A stretch of DNA of 46,647 bases. It comes from a bacterium. GTDB lineage: Bacteria > Bacillota > Clostridia > Lachnospirales > Lachnospiraceae. Where the stretch lies: positions 1 through 46,647 of the forward strand of contig JAQYCU010000048.1 of the NCBI GenBank assembly GCA_028724545.1, read 5' to 3'. Below the pieces are notes generated by a model. That model did not search any database, was not told the DNA's origin, and saw nothing but the letters and a program-made list of their open reading frames with translations. This document shows positions 15,915 through 23,575 of the stretch, piece by piece (within the stretch, counting starts at the first letter, position 1; each line of letters starts with the position of its first letter). Both the position numbers and the translations under genes were made by a program.

Positions 15915-15943
15915 AATCTAACATATAAAAAGAATCGTGTCAA
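15915..15943 (-). promoter_or_regulatory. Sigma-A promoter for the cold-shock gene
   Basis: On the minus strand, TTGACA (15943-15938) and TAGATT (15920-15915) are separated by 17 bp. The -35 is exact consensus. The resulting untranslated leader is about 60 nt and A/T-rich. Confidence 0.78.
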
Positions 15944-16016
15944 TGAAAAGAGGTCGGATTTTTATTACTTTACAAGAGTTTTACATAGAACGGCAAAAAA
16001 GCATTTCTTTCTGAAT

Positions 16017-17840
16017 TTATTTGGAAAGAGCATTGATTTTGGCATCCAGCTCTTCCAAGTATACCCAACGGTCCATTTTTTCGGACAGTTCCTTTTCCAG
16101 TGCCTCTTTTTGCGTGGCAAGTTCATTTAATTTCACAAAGTCTTTTGCATATGACAACATTTCGCTGTCCAGTTTTGTGATGGTTTCTTCCAGTTCTGCA
16201 ATATCGCTTTCAATCGTTTCAAATTCACGCTGTTCCTGAAAGGTCATTTTTAACTTTTTCTCCTGCCCGTTTTTCCAGTTATTCCGGTTGATTTCTTTTG
16301 TAGAAGAAGATGCTTTGTTTGTATCTGTCTTGTTTGGCAAAAGGGACATATCTGCTTTGGAGGCATTCAGATAATCGGTATAGCCGCCTTCGTATTGCGT
16401 TATTTTGCCATTTCCCTCAAATGCAAAAATTCTTGTTGCGATACGGTCAAGAAAATAACGGTCATGAGATACGGTAATAACAATGCCGTCAAAGGTGTCC
16501 AGATAATCTTCCAACAGCGTCAGCGTGGTAATGTCTAAATCATTTGTTGGTTCGTCCAACAGAAGGATATTAGGAGATTCCATCAAAATTCTGAGCAGGT
16601 ACAGGCGTCTGCGCTCGCCACCGGAAAGTTTTCCTACCAGCGAATATTGTTTATCAGGTGGAAAAAGAAAGCGTTCCAGCATAACAGATGCCGTGACGGT
16701 TCCCTCGCTTGTATGAATGACTTCGCCACCTTCCCTGACATAATCAATCACGCGCAAGGAAAGGTCCATTGATTCGCTTTCCTGCGAAAAATATCCGGTT
16801 TTTACGGTTTGCCCGATAGTAATCGTGCCACTGTCAGGCGTTTCCAGTCCCATAATCATTTTCATCAGGGTGGATTTGCCACAGCCGTTTGGCCCGATGA
16901 TGCCAATGCGGTCATCACGGAGAAAAATATAAGAAAAATCGTTCATCAAAGTTTTCTGACCAAAACTTTTTGTAATCTGCTCCAGCTCAATCGTTGTTTT
17001 TCCAAGACGTGAGGAAGCAGAGGAAAAAGAAACGGTCTGGTCCATTTCGGGTGCTTTGGCATCACGCAGCTTTTCATAGCGTGCAATATGTGCTTTTTGC
17101 TTTGTGGAACGTGCTCTGGCACCACGCTGCATCCAGGCAATTTCTTTCCGGAGAATGGACTGGCGTTTTCGCTCTGTTGCCTGAGCAATATCCTGTCGCT
17201 GCTCTTTTCGTTTCACAAATTCTAAATAACTGCAGCTGTAACTGTAGAGCTGTCCTTTGTCTATTTCTACAATACGGTTTACGACACTATCAAGAAAATA
17301 ACGGTCATGCGTAATCATAATCAATGCATTTTTCCAGGAAATCAGAAAATTTTCCAGCCATTCCGACATGGCACTGTCCAAGTGGTTGGTCGGCTCGTCT
17401 AAAATCAGGACATCACAAGGCGTCAGAATGGCGCGTACCAGAGCAATCCGCTTCCGTTGTCCACCGGACAGGTTTGCAACCGGCTCGGAAAAATCAGTAA
17501 ATCCAAATCTGGTCAGATGATTTTTGGCATCTGCTTCATAACTGCCCGGCGCGATGGCAATATCATCCGGCAGTGGCAGTGCAGCTTCCAGCACATTTTG
17601 CCCTTCTTGAAATTCCGGGTTTTGTGGAAGATACGAAATCCGGATATTGCGTTTGTAAACAATTGTTCCGTTATCGGGAATTTCCCTGCCTGCAAGAATT
17701 TTGAGCAGGGTAGATTTTCCGGTTCCATTAATGCCGATAATGCCCACTTTTTCCTGTTCATCCATGCTAAAAGAAGCGTCATCAAAAAGTTTTCGTTCTG
17801 TATAGGAATGTGTCAGATGTTCTGCTGTAATTAAGTTCAT
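16017..17840 (-). CDS. ABC-F family ATPase, Uup-like
   Basis: The 607-residue soluble protein has two ABC domains and no membrane segments. Domain 1 has Walker A GINGTGKST, signature LSGGQRKR and Walker B LILDEPTNHLD. The interdomain linker contains the Uup-typical WMQRGARARSTKQKAHIARY. Domain 2 has GPNGCGKST, LSGGERRR and LLLDEPTNDLD. A C-terminal region (about residues 500-607) forms a charged coiled coil as in Uup, which binds nucleic acid. ABC-F proteins act on the ribosomal E site; Uup is also linked to precise transposon excision. AGGAGG precedes ATG 17840. An antibiotic-resistance role is not indicated by its linker type. Confidence 0.93.
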   Translation of the reverse strand: MNLITAEHLTHSYTERKLFDDASFSMDEQEKVGIIGINGTGKSTLLKILAGREIPDNGTIVYKRNIRISYLPQNPEFQEGQNVLEAALPLPDDIAIAPGSYEADAKNHLTRFGFTDFSEPVANLSGGQRKRIALVRAILTPCDVLILDEPTNHLDSAMSEWLENFLISWKNALIMITHDRYFLDSVVNRIVEIDKGQLYSYSCSYLEFVKRKEQRQDIAQATERKRQSILRKEIAWMQRGARARSTKQKAHIARYEKLRDAKAPEMDQTVSFSSASSRLGKTTIELEQITKSFGQKTLMNDFSYIFLRDDRIGIIGPNGCGKSTLMKMIMGLETPDSGTITIGQTVKTGYFSQESESMDLSLRVIDYVREGGEVIHTSEGTVTASVMLERFLFPPDKQYSLVGKLSGGERRRLYLLRILMESPNILLLDEPTNDLDITTLTLLEDYLDTFDGIVITVSHDRYFLDRIATRIFAFEGNGKITQYEGGYTDYLNASKADMSLLPNKTDTNKASSSTKEINRNNWKNGQEKKLKMTFQEQREFETIESDIAELEETITKLDSEMLSYAKDFVKLNELATQKEALEKELSEKMDRWVYLEELDAKINALSK

Positions 17841-17924
17841 AAATCCTCCTGACCAGACTGTATTGTCGTGTGTTTATAGTAAAAAGCGGGAAAAGTTAAA
17901 TTCGTTTCCCTTATTTTATTATAA

Positions 17925-17947
17925 CATAAATTATGCTATAATTTATG
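17925..17947 (+). promoter_or_regulatory. Extended -10 promoter overlapped by a perfect palindrome
   Basis: TGCTATAAT (-10 hexamer at 17937-17942) is an extended -10 promoter for the thioesterase gene. It sits inside CATAAATTAT (17925-17934), GCT, ATAATTTATG (17938-17947), a perfect 10-bp inverted repeat. The site lies in the gap between the divergent ABC-F and thioesterase genes, so a protein bound there could block the rightward promoter and perhaps affect both. Confidence 0.6.
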
Positions 17948-17991
17948 CAAATACTGTGAAAAGATAGAAAAGAATGGAAGGATATGATAAA

Positions 17992-18423
17992 ATGAAAGAT
18001 AGTAGCGTGCAATATTCCCGGAAGATTAATTATTACGAAACGGACCAGATGGGAATTGTTCATCATTCAAATTACATTCGCTTTTTTGAGGAAGCCAGAC
18101 TGATGTTACTGGACGAAAAATTAATGGATTATGCAAAAATGGAAGAACTGGGAATTATTATTCCGGTCACATTTGTGGAATGTAAATATCTCGTACCGGT
18201 GCATTATGGGGATGAAATTGTCATTGATACCTGTATGACCAAGTTTGACGGAATCAAAATGGAGGTATCGTACCGGATTTACCAAAAAGACTCGGAAGTG
18301 CTTTGTACTACGGGAAAATCGGGACATTGTTTTTTGGATGCTGAAATGAAGCCGATACGGATGAAAAGACGTTTTCCTGAATTATACGAAAAACTGAAAG
18401 GATTAGTTGAGAACATAGAATAG
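17992..18423 (+). CDS. Acyl-CoA thioesterase (4HBT/YbgC family)
   Basis: The 143-residue hotdog-fold protein has the YbgC/4-hydroxybenzoyl-CoA thioesterase signature YYETDQMGIVHHSNYIRFFE, with the catalytic aspartate in ETDQMG and the conserved GIVHHSNY. A family-typical CKYLVPVHYGDEIVI strand pair follows. It probably hydrolyses short or aromatic acyl-CoA thioesters in the cytosol; the substrate is unknown. ATG 17992 is chosen because GGAAGGA lies about 9 nt upstream; an earlier in-frame ATG at 17974 overlaps that site. The arylsulfotransferase-like gene follows after 28 bp and is likely co-transcribed. Confidence 0.9.
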   Translation: MKDSSVQYSRKINYYETDQMGIVHHSNYIRFFEEARLMLLDEKLMDYAKMEELGIIIPVTFVECKYLVPVHYGDEIVIDTCMTKFDGIKMEVSYRIYQKDSEVLCTTGKSGHCFLDAEMKPIRMKRRFPELYEKLKGLVENIE

Positions 18424-18451
18424 AAGACAAAATAGAAAAGGAGAAACCGTG

Positions 18452-20209
18452 ATGAAGGGGAAAGTAAAAGTTGCTATTGTTACACTGGTTATCCTCCTGG
18501 TGGGTACGGGAGCATTTTTATGGAAAATGAATGATATTTCCAAGCAGATGCAGGAAAAAGAAACAGCAAAGCAAAAAGAGGAAAGTGATTTGCTGGTCAA
18601 CCAGAAAGGAAAGGCAATCGATACGGTAAAACAGGTCGATATTATTCCATTATATCTGAGTGGTGACAAGAAAAATGTAGTGACAACGCATTATAACAAT
18701 GTTTCGGAAATTTATTCTGCAGAAAAATCAGCACAGGCAGAAAAGAATCTTACGGACATTAAGAAAAACAGAAGTTTTCCGTTTGATGACCCGCTCTGGG
18801 CATATAATCCATATGGCACAAACAGAAATGCTATGTATGTATATTTTACCACGGGTGGGAAATGCTATTGCCGGTATACAATTTCCGTCGAAGACGAAAA
18901 TATTCCTGATTTTACGCGAACGGCAGTTGCGAAGACTTCCGGAAATGTCACAAAGGAACATGAATATCAGATTATGGGACTGGTAGCAGGAAAGACAAAT
19001 TACATTACTATGAAACTGTATAATGCAAATGATGAATTGTCGGATGTCCATACCTTTTCCGTAACCATTCCTGAAAGTGCAACAAAATCGCCAAATATGC
19101 TGACAACGCTCAATGGCAGGAGCAAAGAAACGATTTCCAACGGTCTGTATGTTGTATTTTCAAATAACACAAACAAAAAAACAAAGGATACGCCAATTTT
19201 GCTATATGATAATTCCGGTGTATTAAGGGGAGAGATTCCGACAAACGGTTACAGTGGCAGAAAAGTAGAACAGATTTATGACACGATAGTATATGCATCA
19301 TCGAAAAAAACAATTTCGCAGGTCAATGCATTAGGACAGGTCACAAAAACATTTTCCACAGGTGATTACCGTCAGGCTGGAGAATTTGCCTATGATGGTT
19401 ATGGCAATTTGTATATCATTGCTGAAAAAGACCAGAAAAAAGTGACGCCAAAAAGCAAAGTACTGAAACTGGAGCTAGAGTCCGGCAGTACGAAGGAAGT
19501 ACTTGATATGGATACGCTGCTAAAGCAGGTATATCAGAAAAAAGCAAAAAAAGCAGGCAGACAGAACGTAGACTGGGTAGGATTAAATTCCGTACAGGTC
19601 ACAGGCACGAATAAACTGCTGCTCAGTTGCAAAAATTTATCCAGCATTATCAAAGTCAGCAATGTTGGCAGTCTGCTTCCAAAGATTAATTATATTATTG
19701 CAGACAAAAAGATTTATAAGCCGTATAAGAGCCTGGCAAAGAAAGTGCTGGCAAAATCTTCTGGTGATGATTCTTCTTCGCCGGAACCGGAGGAAACACC
19801 GGCTATCAACAATATTTTAAAGAAAAAAGTGACGCCGGAGCCGTTTGAGTCGCAGTACGGTCAGGAAGCAATGCTGTATCGTGATAAGAAGACAGAAGGG
19901 CAATATGAACTGACAGTATTGAATGCGAATACGGGAAATGGTGCAAAAAACAATGGAGAATCGTACTATTACCGTTATCTGGTGGATGAAACGGCAAAAA
20001 CATATCAGTTAAAAGGCAAATTGCCGTTAGACCAGACAAAGAAAGATGGCAATATCTGTAAACAGAATAATACACTTGTTTATTGCAGCAGTGATAATTC
20101 CTATTTTGCAGAAAGTGATATAAATGGAAAATTGATTAAGCAGTTTAATGTCACCAGCCGTCCATACAGAGTATACAAAATGAATTTTAAAAAATTCTGG
20201 TTTTACTAA
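18452..20209 (+). CDS. Membrane-anchored arylsulfotransferase-like protein, apparently inactive
   Basis: The 585-residue protein has an N-terminal membrane anchor (about residues 7-24), a short charged stalk, then a region matching the aryl-sulfate sulfotransferase (ASST) N-domain and beta-propeller. By eye, all four ASST catalytic positions are changed. The first histidine region reads QAGEFAYDGYGN (308-319). The DW-H-NS motif reads DWVGLNS, with Gly377 for His. The arginine in SSR reads SCK (Lys394). The sulfohistidine motif QH reads SQYGQ (Tyr469). It probably keeps the extracellular propeller without sulfotransfer. A Ser/Pro/Glu-rich insertion (about 430-450) splits the propeller. AAAGGAG precedes ATG 18452. 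Confidence 0.75.
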   Translation: MKGKVKVAIVTLVILLVGTGAFLWKMNDISKQMQEKETAKQKEESDLLVNQKGKAIDTVKQVDIIPLYLSGDKKNVVTTHYNNVSEIYSAEKSAQAEKNLTDIKKNRSFPFDDPLWAYNPYGTNRNAMYVYFTTGGKCYCRYTISVEDENIPDFTRTAVAKTSGNVTKEHEYQIMGLVAGKTNYITMKLYNANDELSDVHTFSVTIPESATKSPNMLTTLNGRSKETISNGLYVVFSNNTNKKTKDTPILLYDNSGVLRGEIPTNGYSGRKVEQIYDTIVYASSKKTISQVNALGQVTKTFSTGDYRQAGEFAYDGYGNLYIIAEKDQKKVTPKSKVLKLELESGSTKEVLDMDTLLKQVYQKKAKKAGRQNVDWVGLNSVQVTGTNKLLLSCKNLSSIIKVSNVGSLLPKINYIIADKKIYKPYKSLAKKVLAKSSGDDSSSPEPEETPAINNILKKKVTPEPFESQYGQEAMLYRDKKTEGQYELTVLNANTGNGAKNNGESYYYRYLVDETAKTYQLKGKLPLDQTKKDGNICKQNNTLVYCSSDNSYFAESDINGKLIKQFNVTSRPYRVYKMNFKKFWFY

Positions 20210-20236
20210 AACCGTCTTACCATACCGTGTTTTTGA

Positions 20237-20265
20237 TTGACCAACTATGGTAAAAGTTGTATACT
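20237..20265 (+). promoter_or_regulatory. Sigma-A promoter for the transaldolase-transketolase operon
   Basis: TTGACC (20237-20242) and TATACT (20260-20265) are 17 bp apart. An 8-bp inverted repeat, TTACCATA (20217-20224) and TATGGTAA (20246-20253), brackets the -35 and enters the spacer, so it may be an operator. The transcript would have a leader of about 40 nt with AGGAGG before the transaldolase ATG. Confidence 0.75.
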
Positions 20266-20313
20266 AGAGAAAGATTTTGTAGTAAAAATAATTTTAAATA
20301 GGAGGATAAAAAC

Positions 20314-20970
20314 ATGAAGTTTTTTATTGACACAGCCAAGATTGAGGATATCAAGAAAGCAAATGAAATGGGAGTAATTTGTGGTGTTACTACAAACCCA
20401 TCCCTGATTGCAAAAGAAGGTGGCAAAAGCCAGGAAGAAGTATTAAAGGAAATCGCTTCTATCGTTGACGGCCCAATTAGTGGCGAAGTCAAAGCAACTA
20501 CTGTAGATGCAGAGGGAATGATTGCAGAAGGAAGAGAAATTGCAAAACTTCATCCAAATATGGTAGTAAAAATTCCTATGACAGTAGAAGGTTTAAAGGC
20601 AACAAAAGTTCTTGCAAGTGAAGGAATTAAATGTAATGTTACTTTGATTTTCACAGCAAATCAGGCACTTTTGGCAGCAAGAGCAGGTGCAGCATATGTT
20701 TCACCATTCCTTGGACGTCTGGATGACATCTCTACTCCGGGTATTGATTTAATTGAAACAATTACTGCTATCTTTGATAACTATGGTATTGATACAGAGA
20801 TTATTGCAGCAAGTATCCGTAATCCAATCCATGTAACAGATTGTGCATTAGCAGGTGCTGACATTGCAACAGTTCCTTACAATGTAATTGAGCAGATGAC
20901 AAAACATCCTTTAACGGACCAGGGAATCGAGAAATTCCAGAAAGACTACAAGGCTGTTTTTGGTGAGTAA
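20314..20970 (+). CDS. tal: Transaldolase, small TalC/FSA type
   Basis: The 218-residue enzyme moves a dihydroxyacetone unit between sugar phosphates in the non-oxidative pentose phosphate pathway. Motifs include MKFFIDTA with the catalytic aspartate, [13 protein letters not shown], the Schiff-base Lys86 in VVKIPMT, and [19 protein letters not shown]. In [13 protein letters not shown], Phe132 replaces the tyrosine found in E. coli fructose-6-phosphate aldolase; phenylalanine here is typical of true transaldolases, and the adjacent transketolase genes agree. ATG 20314 has AGGAGG upstream. The first gene of a three-gene operon. Confidence 0.94.
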   Translation: MKFFIDTAKIEDIKKANEMGVICGVTTNPSLIAKEGGKSQEEVLKEIASIVDGPISGEVKATTVDAEGMIAEGREIAKLHPNMVVKIPMTVEGLKATKVLASEGIKCNVTLIFTANQALLAARAGAAYVSPFLGRLDDISTPGIDLIETITAIFDNYGIDTEIIAASIRNPIHVTDCALAGADIATVPYNVIEQMTKHPLTDQGIEKFQKDYKAVFGE

Positions 20971-21000
20971 AAAATAATCTAAATCAGAAAGGAAAGAAAA

Positions 21001-21831
21001 ATGGATACTTTAGCATTAAAAAAGACTGCAAATGAAGTACGTAAAGGTATTGTAACAGCTGTACACAGTGCAAAATCCGGTCATCCGGGTGGTTCGTTGT
21101 CTGCAGCAGATATTTTGACTTATCTGTATTTTGAGGAGATGAATGTTGACCCGAAAGACCCAAAGAAGGCTGACAGAGACCGTATGGTACTTTCCAAAGG
21201 TCATATTGCTCCGGGACTTTATTCTACACTGGCACAGAGAGGGTTCTTCCCAGTTGAAGATTTAAAAACACTTCGTCATGTAGGTTCTTACTTACAGGGA
21301 CATCCGGATATGAAACACATTCCTGGTGTTGATATGTCCAGTGGTTCTTTGGGACAGGGTGGCTCAGCAGCAGTAGGTATGGCTCTGGCAGGTAAAATGG
21401 ACAATGCACCTTATCGTGTATATTGTCTGTTTGGTGACGGTGAGATTCAGGAAGGCCAGGTATGGGAAGCAGCTATGTTTGCAGGTGCCCATAAGTTAGA
21501 TAACCTTGTATTTATTGTTGATAACAATGGTTTGCAGATTGATGGAAATATCGAGGATGTATGTTCTCCATATCCAATTGCTGATAAATTTAAAGCATTC
21601 AATTTTAATGTTGTTGAAATTGATGCACATGATTTTGACCAGATTGCAGATGCATTCAAAAATGCAAGAGAAACAAAGGGAATGCCGACAGCAATTATTG
21701 CTAAGAGCGTAAAGGGAAAAGGCGTATCATTTATGGAGAACCAGGCTAGCTGGCATGGAAGTGCTCCAAATGATGAGCAGTATGAGCAGGCAATGGCAGA
21801 CCTTGAAAAAATCGGCGAGAGTTTATCATAG
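21001..21831 (+). CDS. Transketolase, N-terminal (TPP-binding) subunit
   Basis: Transketolase is split into two genes here, as in many Clostridia and archaea. This 276-residue subunit holds the thiamine pyrophosphate domain. Motifs are SAKSGHPGGSLSAADILTYL, LSKGHIAPGLYSTLA, SSGSLGQGGSAAVGMALAGK, the metal/TPP motif GDGEIQEGQVWEAAMFAG, and DNNGLQIDG. It transfers two-carbon units between ketoses and aldoses, together with the C-terminal subunit encoded 55 bp downstream. AAAGGAAAG precedes ATG 21001. The C-terminal end is complete for this split type. Confidence 0.96.
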   Translation: MDTLALKKTANEVRKGIVTAVHSAKSGHPGGSLSAADILTYLYFEEMNVDPKDPKKADRDRMVLSKGHIAPGLYSTLAQRGFFPVEDLKTLRHVGSYLQGHPDMKHIPGVDMSSGSLGQGGSAAVGMALAGKMDNAPYRVYCLFGDGEIQEGQVWEAAMFAGAHKLDNLVFIVDNNGLQIDGNIEDVCSPYPIADKFKAFNFNVVEIDAHDFDQIADAFKNARETKGMPTAIIAKSVKGKGVSFMENQASWHGSAPNDEQYEQAMADLEKIGESLS

Positions 21832-21886
21832 GCAAAAGGAAGAAAGAGCGAATATGCAGATGCATACGCGAGAATGGAGGAGAAAA

Positions 21887-22828
21887 ATGTCAGACGTTAA
21901 GAAAATCGCTACTAGAGAAAGTTATGGTAACGCATTAACTGAACTTGCACCAGATTATCCGAATCTGGTAGTATTAGATGCTGACCTTGCGGCAGCAACG
22001 AAGACGGGTATTTTTAAGAAAGCATATCCGGACAGACATATTGATTGTGGTATTGCAGAGAGCAATATGGTAGGTATTGCAGCAGGACTTGCTACTACCG
22101 GTAAGATTCCTTTTGTCAGTTCTTTTGCCATGTTTGCAGCAGGACGTGCCTTTGAACAGGTTCGTAACTCTGTAGGATATCCAAAGTTAAATGTGAAAAT
22201 CGGTGCAACACATGCAGGTATCTCTGTAGGTGAAGATGGTGCTACCCATCAGTGTTGTGAAGATATCGCATTAATGCGCACGATTCCGGGAATGGTTGTT
22301 ATGAATCCGGCAGATGATATTGAAGCAAAGGCAGCAGTCAAGGCAGCACTTGACCATCAGGGACCGGTTTATATCCGTTTTGGAAGACTCGCAGTACCTG
22401 TTATCAATGACACACCGGATTACAAATTTGAATTAGGAAAAGGTGTTGTACTTCGTGAAGGTAAAGATGTTACATTAGTTGCTACCGGATTGGAAGTAAG
22501 TGAAACACTTGAAGCAGCAGAAAAATTAGCAGCAGACGGAATTGATGCAAAAGTTATCAACATCCATACAATTAAGCCTTTGGATGAAGACCTGATTGTA
22601 GCTGCAGCAAAAGAAACAGGAAAAGTTGTTACGATTGAAGAACATTCTGTTATCGGTGGTTTAGGTAGTGCCGTATGTGACTGCTTATCAGCAAAAGCAC
22701 CGACTCAGGTATTAAAAATCGGCGTAAATGATACATTTGGTGGGTCTGGTCCGGCTGTTGAACTGATTAAGAAGTACGGTCTGGATGCAGAAGGAATTTA
22801 TGCAAAAGTAAAAGAATTTATGGCATAG
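21887..22828 (+). CDS. Transketolase, C-terminal subunit
   Basis: The 313-residue subunit carries the pyrimidine-binding and C-terminal transketolase domains. Motifs include ATRESYGNALTEL, VVLDADLAAATKT, the catalytic glutamate in DCGIAESNMVGIAAGLA, KIGATHAGISVGEDGATHQ, VYIRFGRLAVP and VTIEEHSVIGGLGSAV. With the preceding gene it forms one active transketolase. ATG 21887 is chosen because GGAGGAG lies 5-10 nt upstream; the frame is open to 21755, but that stretch overlaps the previous gene. An intrinsic terminator follows at 22894. Confidence 0.95.
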   Translation: MSDVKKIATRESYGNALTELAPDYPNLVVLDADLAAATKTGIFKKAYPDRHIDCGIAESNMVGIAAGLATTGKIPFVSSFAMFAAGRAFEQVRNSVGYPKLNVKIGATHAGISVGEDGATHQCCEDIALMRTIPGMVVMNPADDIEAKAAVKAALDHQGPVYIRFGRLAVPVINDTPDYKFELGKGVVLREGKDVTLVATGLEVSETLEAAEKLAADGIDAKVINIHTIKPLDEDLIVAAAKETGKVVTIEEHSVIGGLGSAVCDCLSAKAPTQVLKIGVNDTFGGSGPAVELIKKYGLDAEGIYAKVKEFMA

Positions 22829-22893
22829 TGGCAATGGAATGACTAAAAAGCAGATGCCATAAGATAAAGATGATAATGGCAAAAAGCATGGGG

Positions 22894-22931
22894 AAGATGG
22901 AAATTGACAGTGATGATATTTCCATCTTTTT
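22894..22931 (+). terminator. Terminator of the tal-transketolase operon
   Basis: AAGATGGAAAT (22894-22904) pairs with ATTTCCATCTT (22918-22928), loop 13 nt. The descending stem continues into TTTTT (22927-22931). It ends the three-gene operon before the next promoter. Confidence 0.8.
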
Positions 22932-22990
22932 CCATATTATGAGAAAAACGGTAACGCTTGTAGCGATAATATTTCAGACTTCAGATAAGA

Positions 22991-23019
22991 TTGCCATACT
23001 TCTTGAAAAGTGTTAGAAT
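22991..23019 (+). promoter_or_regulatory. Sigma-A promoter for the PH-domain/transporter operon
   Basis: TTGCCA (22991-22996) and TAGAAT (23014-23019) are separated by 17 bp, about 70 bp before the first start codon. It follows the previous terminator, so it defines a new operon running probably to 29096. Confidence 0.65.
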
Positions 23020-23090
23020 AGACAGAGGTTTTGCGTTGCAAAAGGAATGTAAAACCGGTAATGAGGGAAGTGAAAAAGACAGGAGGAGTT

Positions 23091-23573
23091 ATGGAAAAAG
23101 AAGAAAAAGTATTTCAGAAATTAAGCAAAAAAGCAAGAGGCTGTATGCTGGTCAATGAGATTATACTGGCAGGTATCTGTACGATTATACTGGCGATTGT
23201 ATGGGTAAAATGGAAAGATACTTTAGCTGTTGCAAACTGGATTTGGGCAATCGTGGCAGTCGTCTGGGTTATTTCCCTGATTGCACCATTTTTCCGGTAT
23301 GAACGTTACCGGTATTGTTTCTCGAATGAAGATATTGATGTCATAGAAGGATTTTTGTTTGTTGAAAGAAACATTGTGCCTATCGAGCGTCTGCATAAAG
23401 TTGCGATGGAAAGTGGTCCGATTGACCGGATTTTTGGGCTTGCCAAAGTGCTTGTGACAACGGCAGGTGGTGATGTTACCATTCGTTTTCTGGAAAAAGA
23501 AGTCGCTGAGCAGATTGTGGAAACACTGAAAACGAGAATTAATCAATATGCAGTGATGCAAAGAGAGGGGTAA
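23091..23573 (+). CDS. Bacterial PH-domain membrane protein, YdbS-like
   Basis: The 160-residue protein has two hydrophobic segments (about residues 19-40 and 47-66) and then one bPH2 domain (about 72-150). Family features are FRYERYRYCFSNEDIDVIEG and the strand FLFVERNIVPIERLHKVAM, where the conserved P-ER-H core is clear, then GPIDRIFGLAKVLVTTAGG. YdbS and YdbT occur as adjacent pairs in Firmicutes; in Bacillus they affect antimicrobial peptide resistance and membrane stress, but the mechanism is unsettled. ATG 23091 is used with AGGAGG at 23081-23086. The YdbT-like gene starts 2 bp after its stop. Confidence 0.87.
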   Translation: MEKEEKVFQKLSKKARGCMLVNEIILAGICTIILAIVWVKWKDTLAVANWIWAIVAVVWVISLIAPFFRYERYRYCFSNEDIDVIEGFLFVERNIVPIERLHKVAMESGPIDRIFGLAKVLVTTAGGDVTIRFLEKEVAEQIVETLKTRINQYAVMQREG

Positions 23574-23575
23574 AT

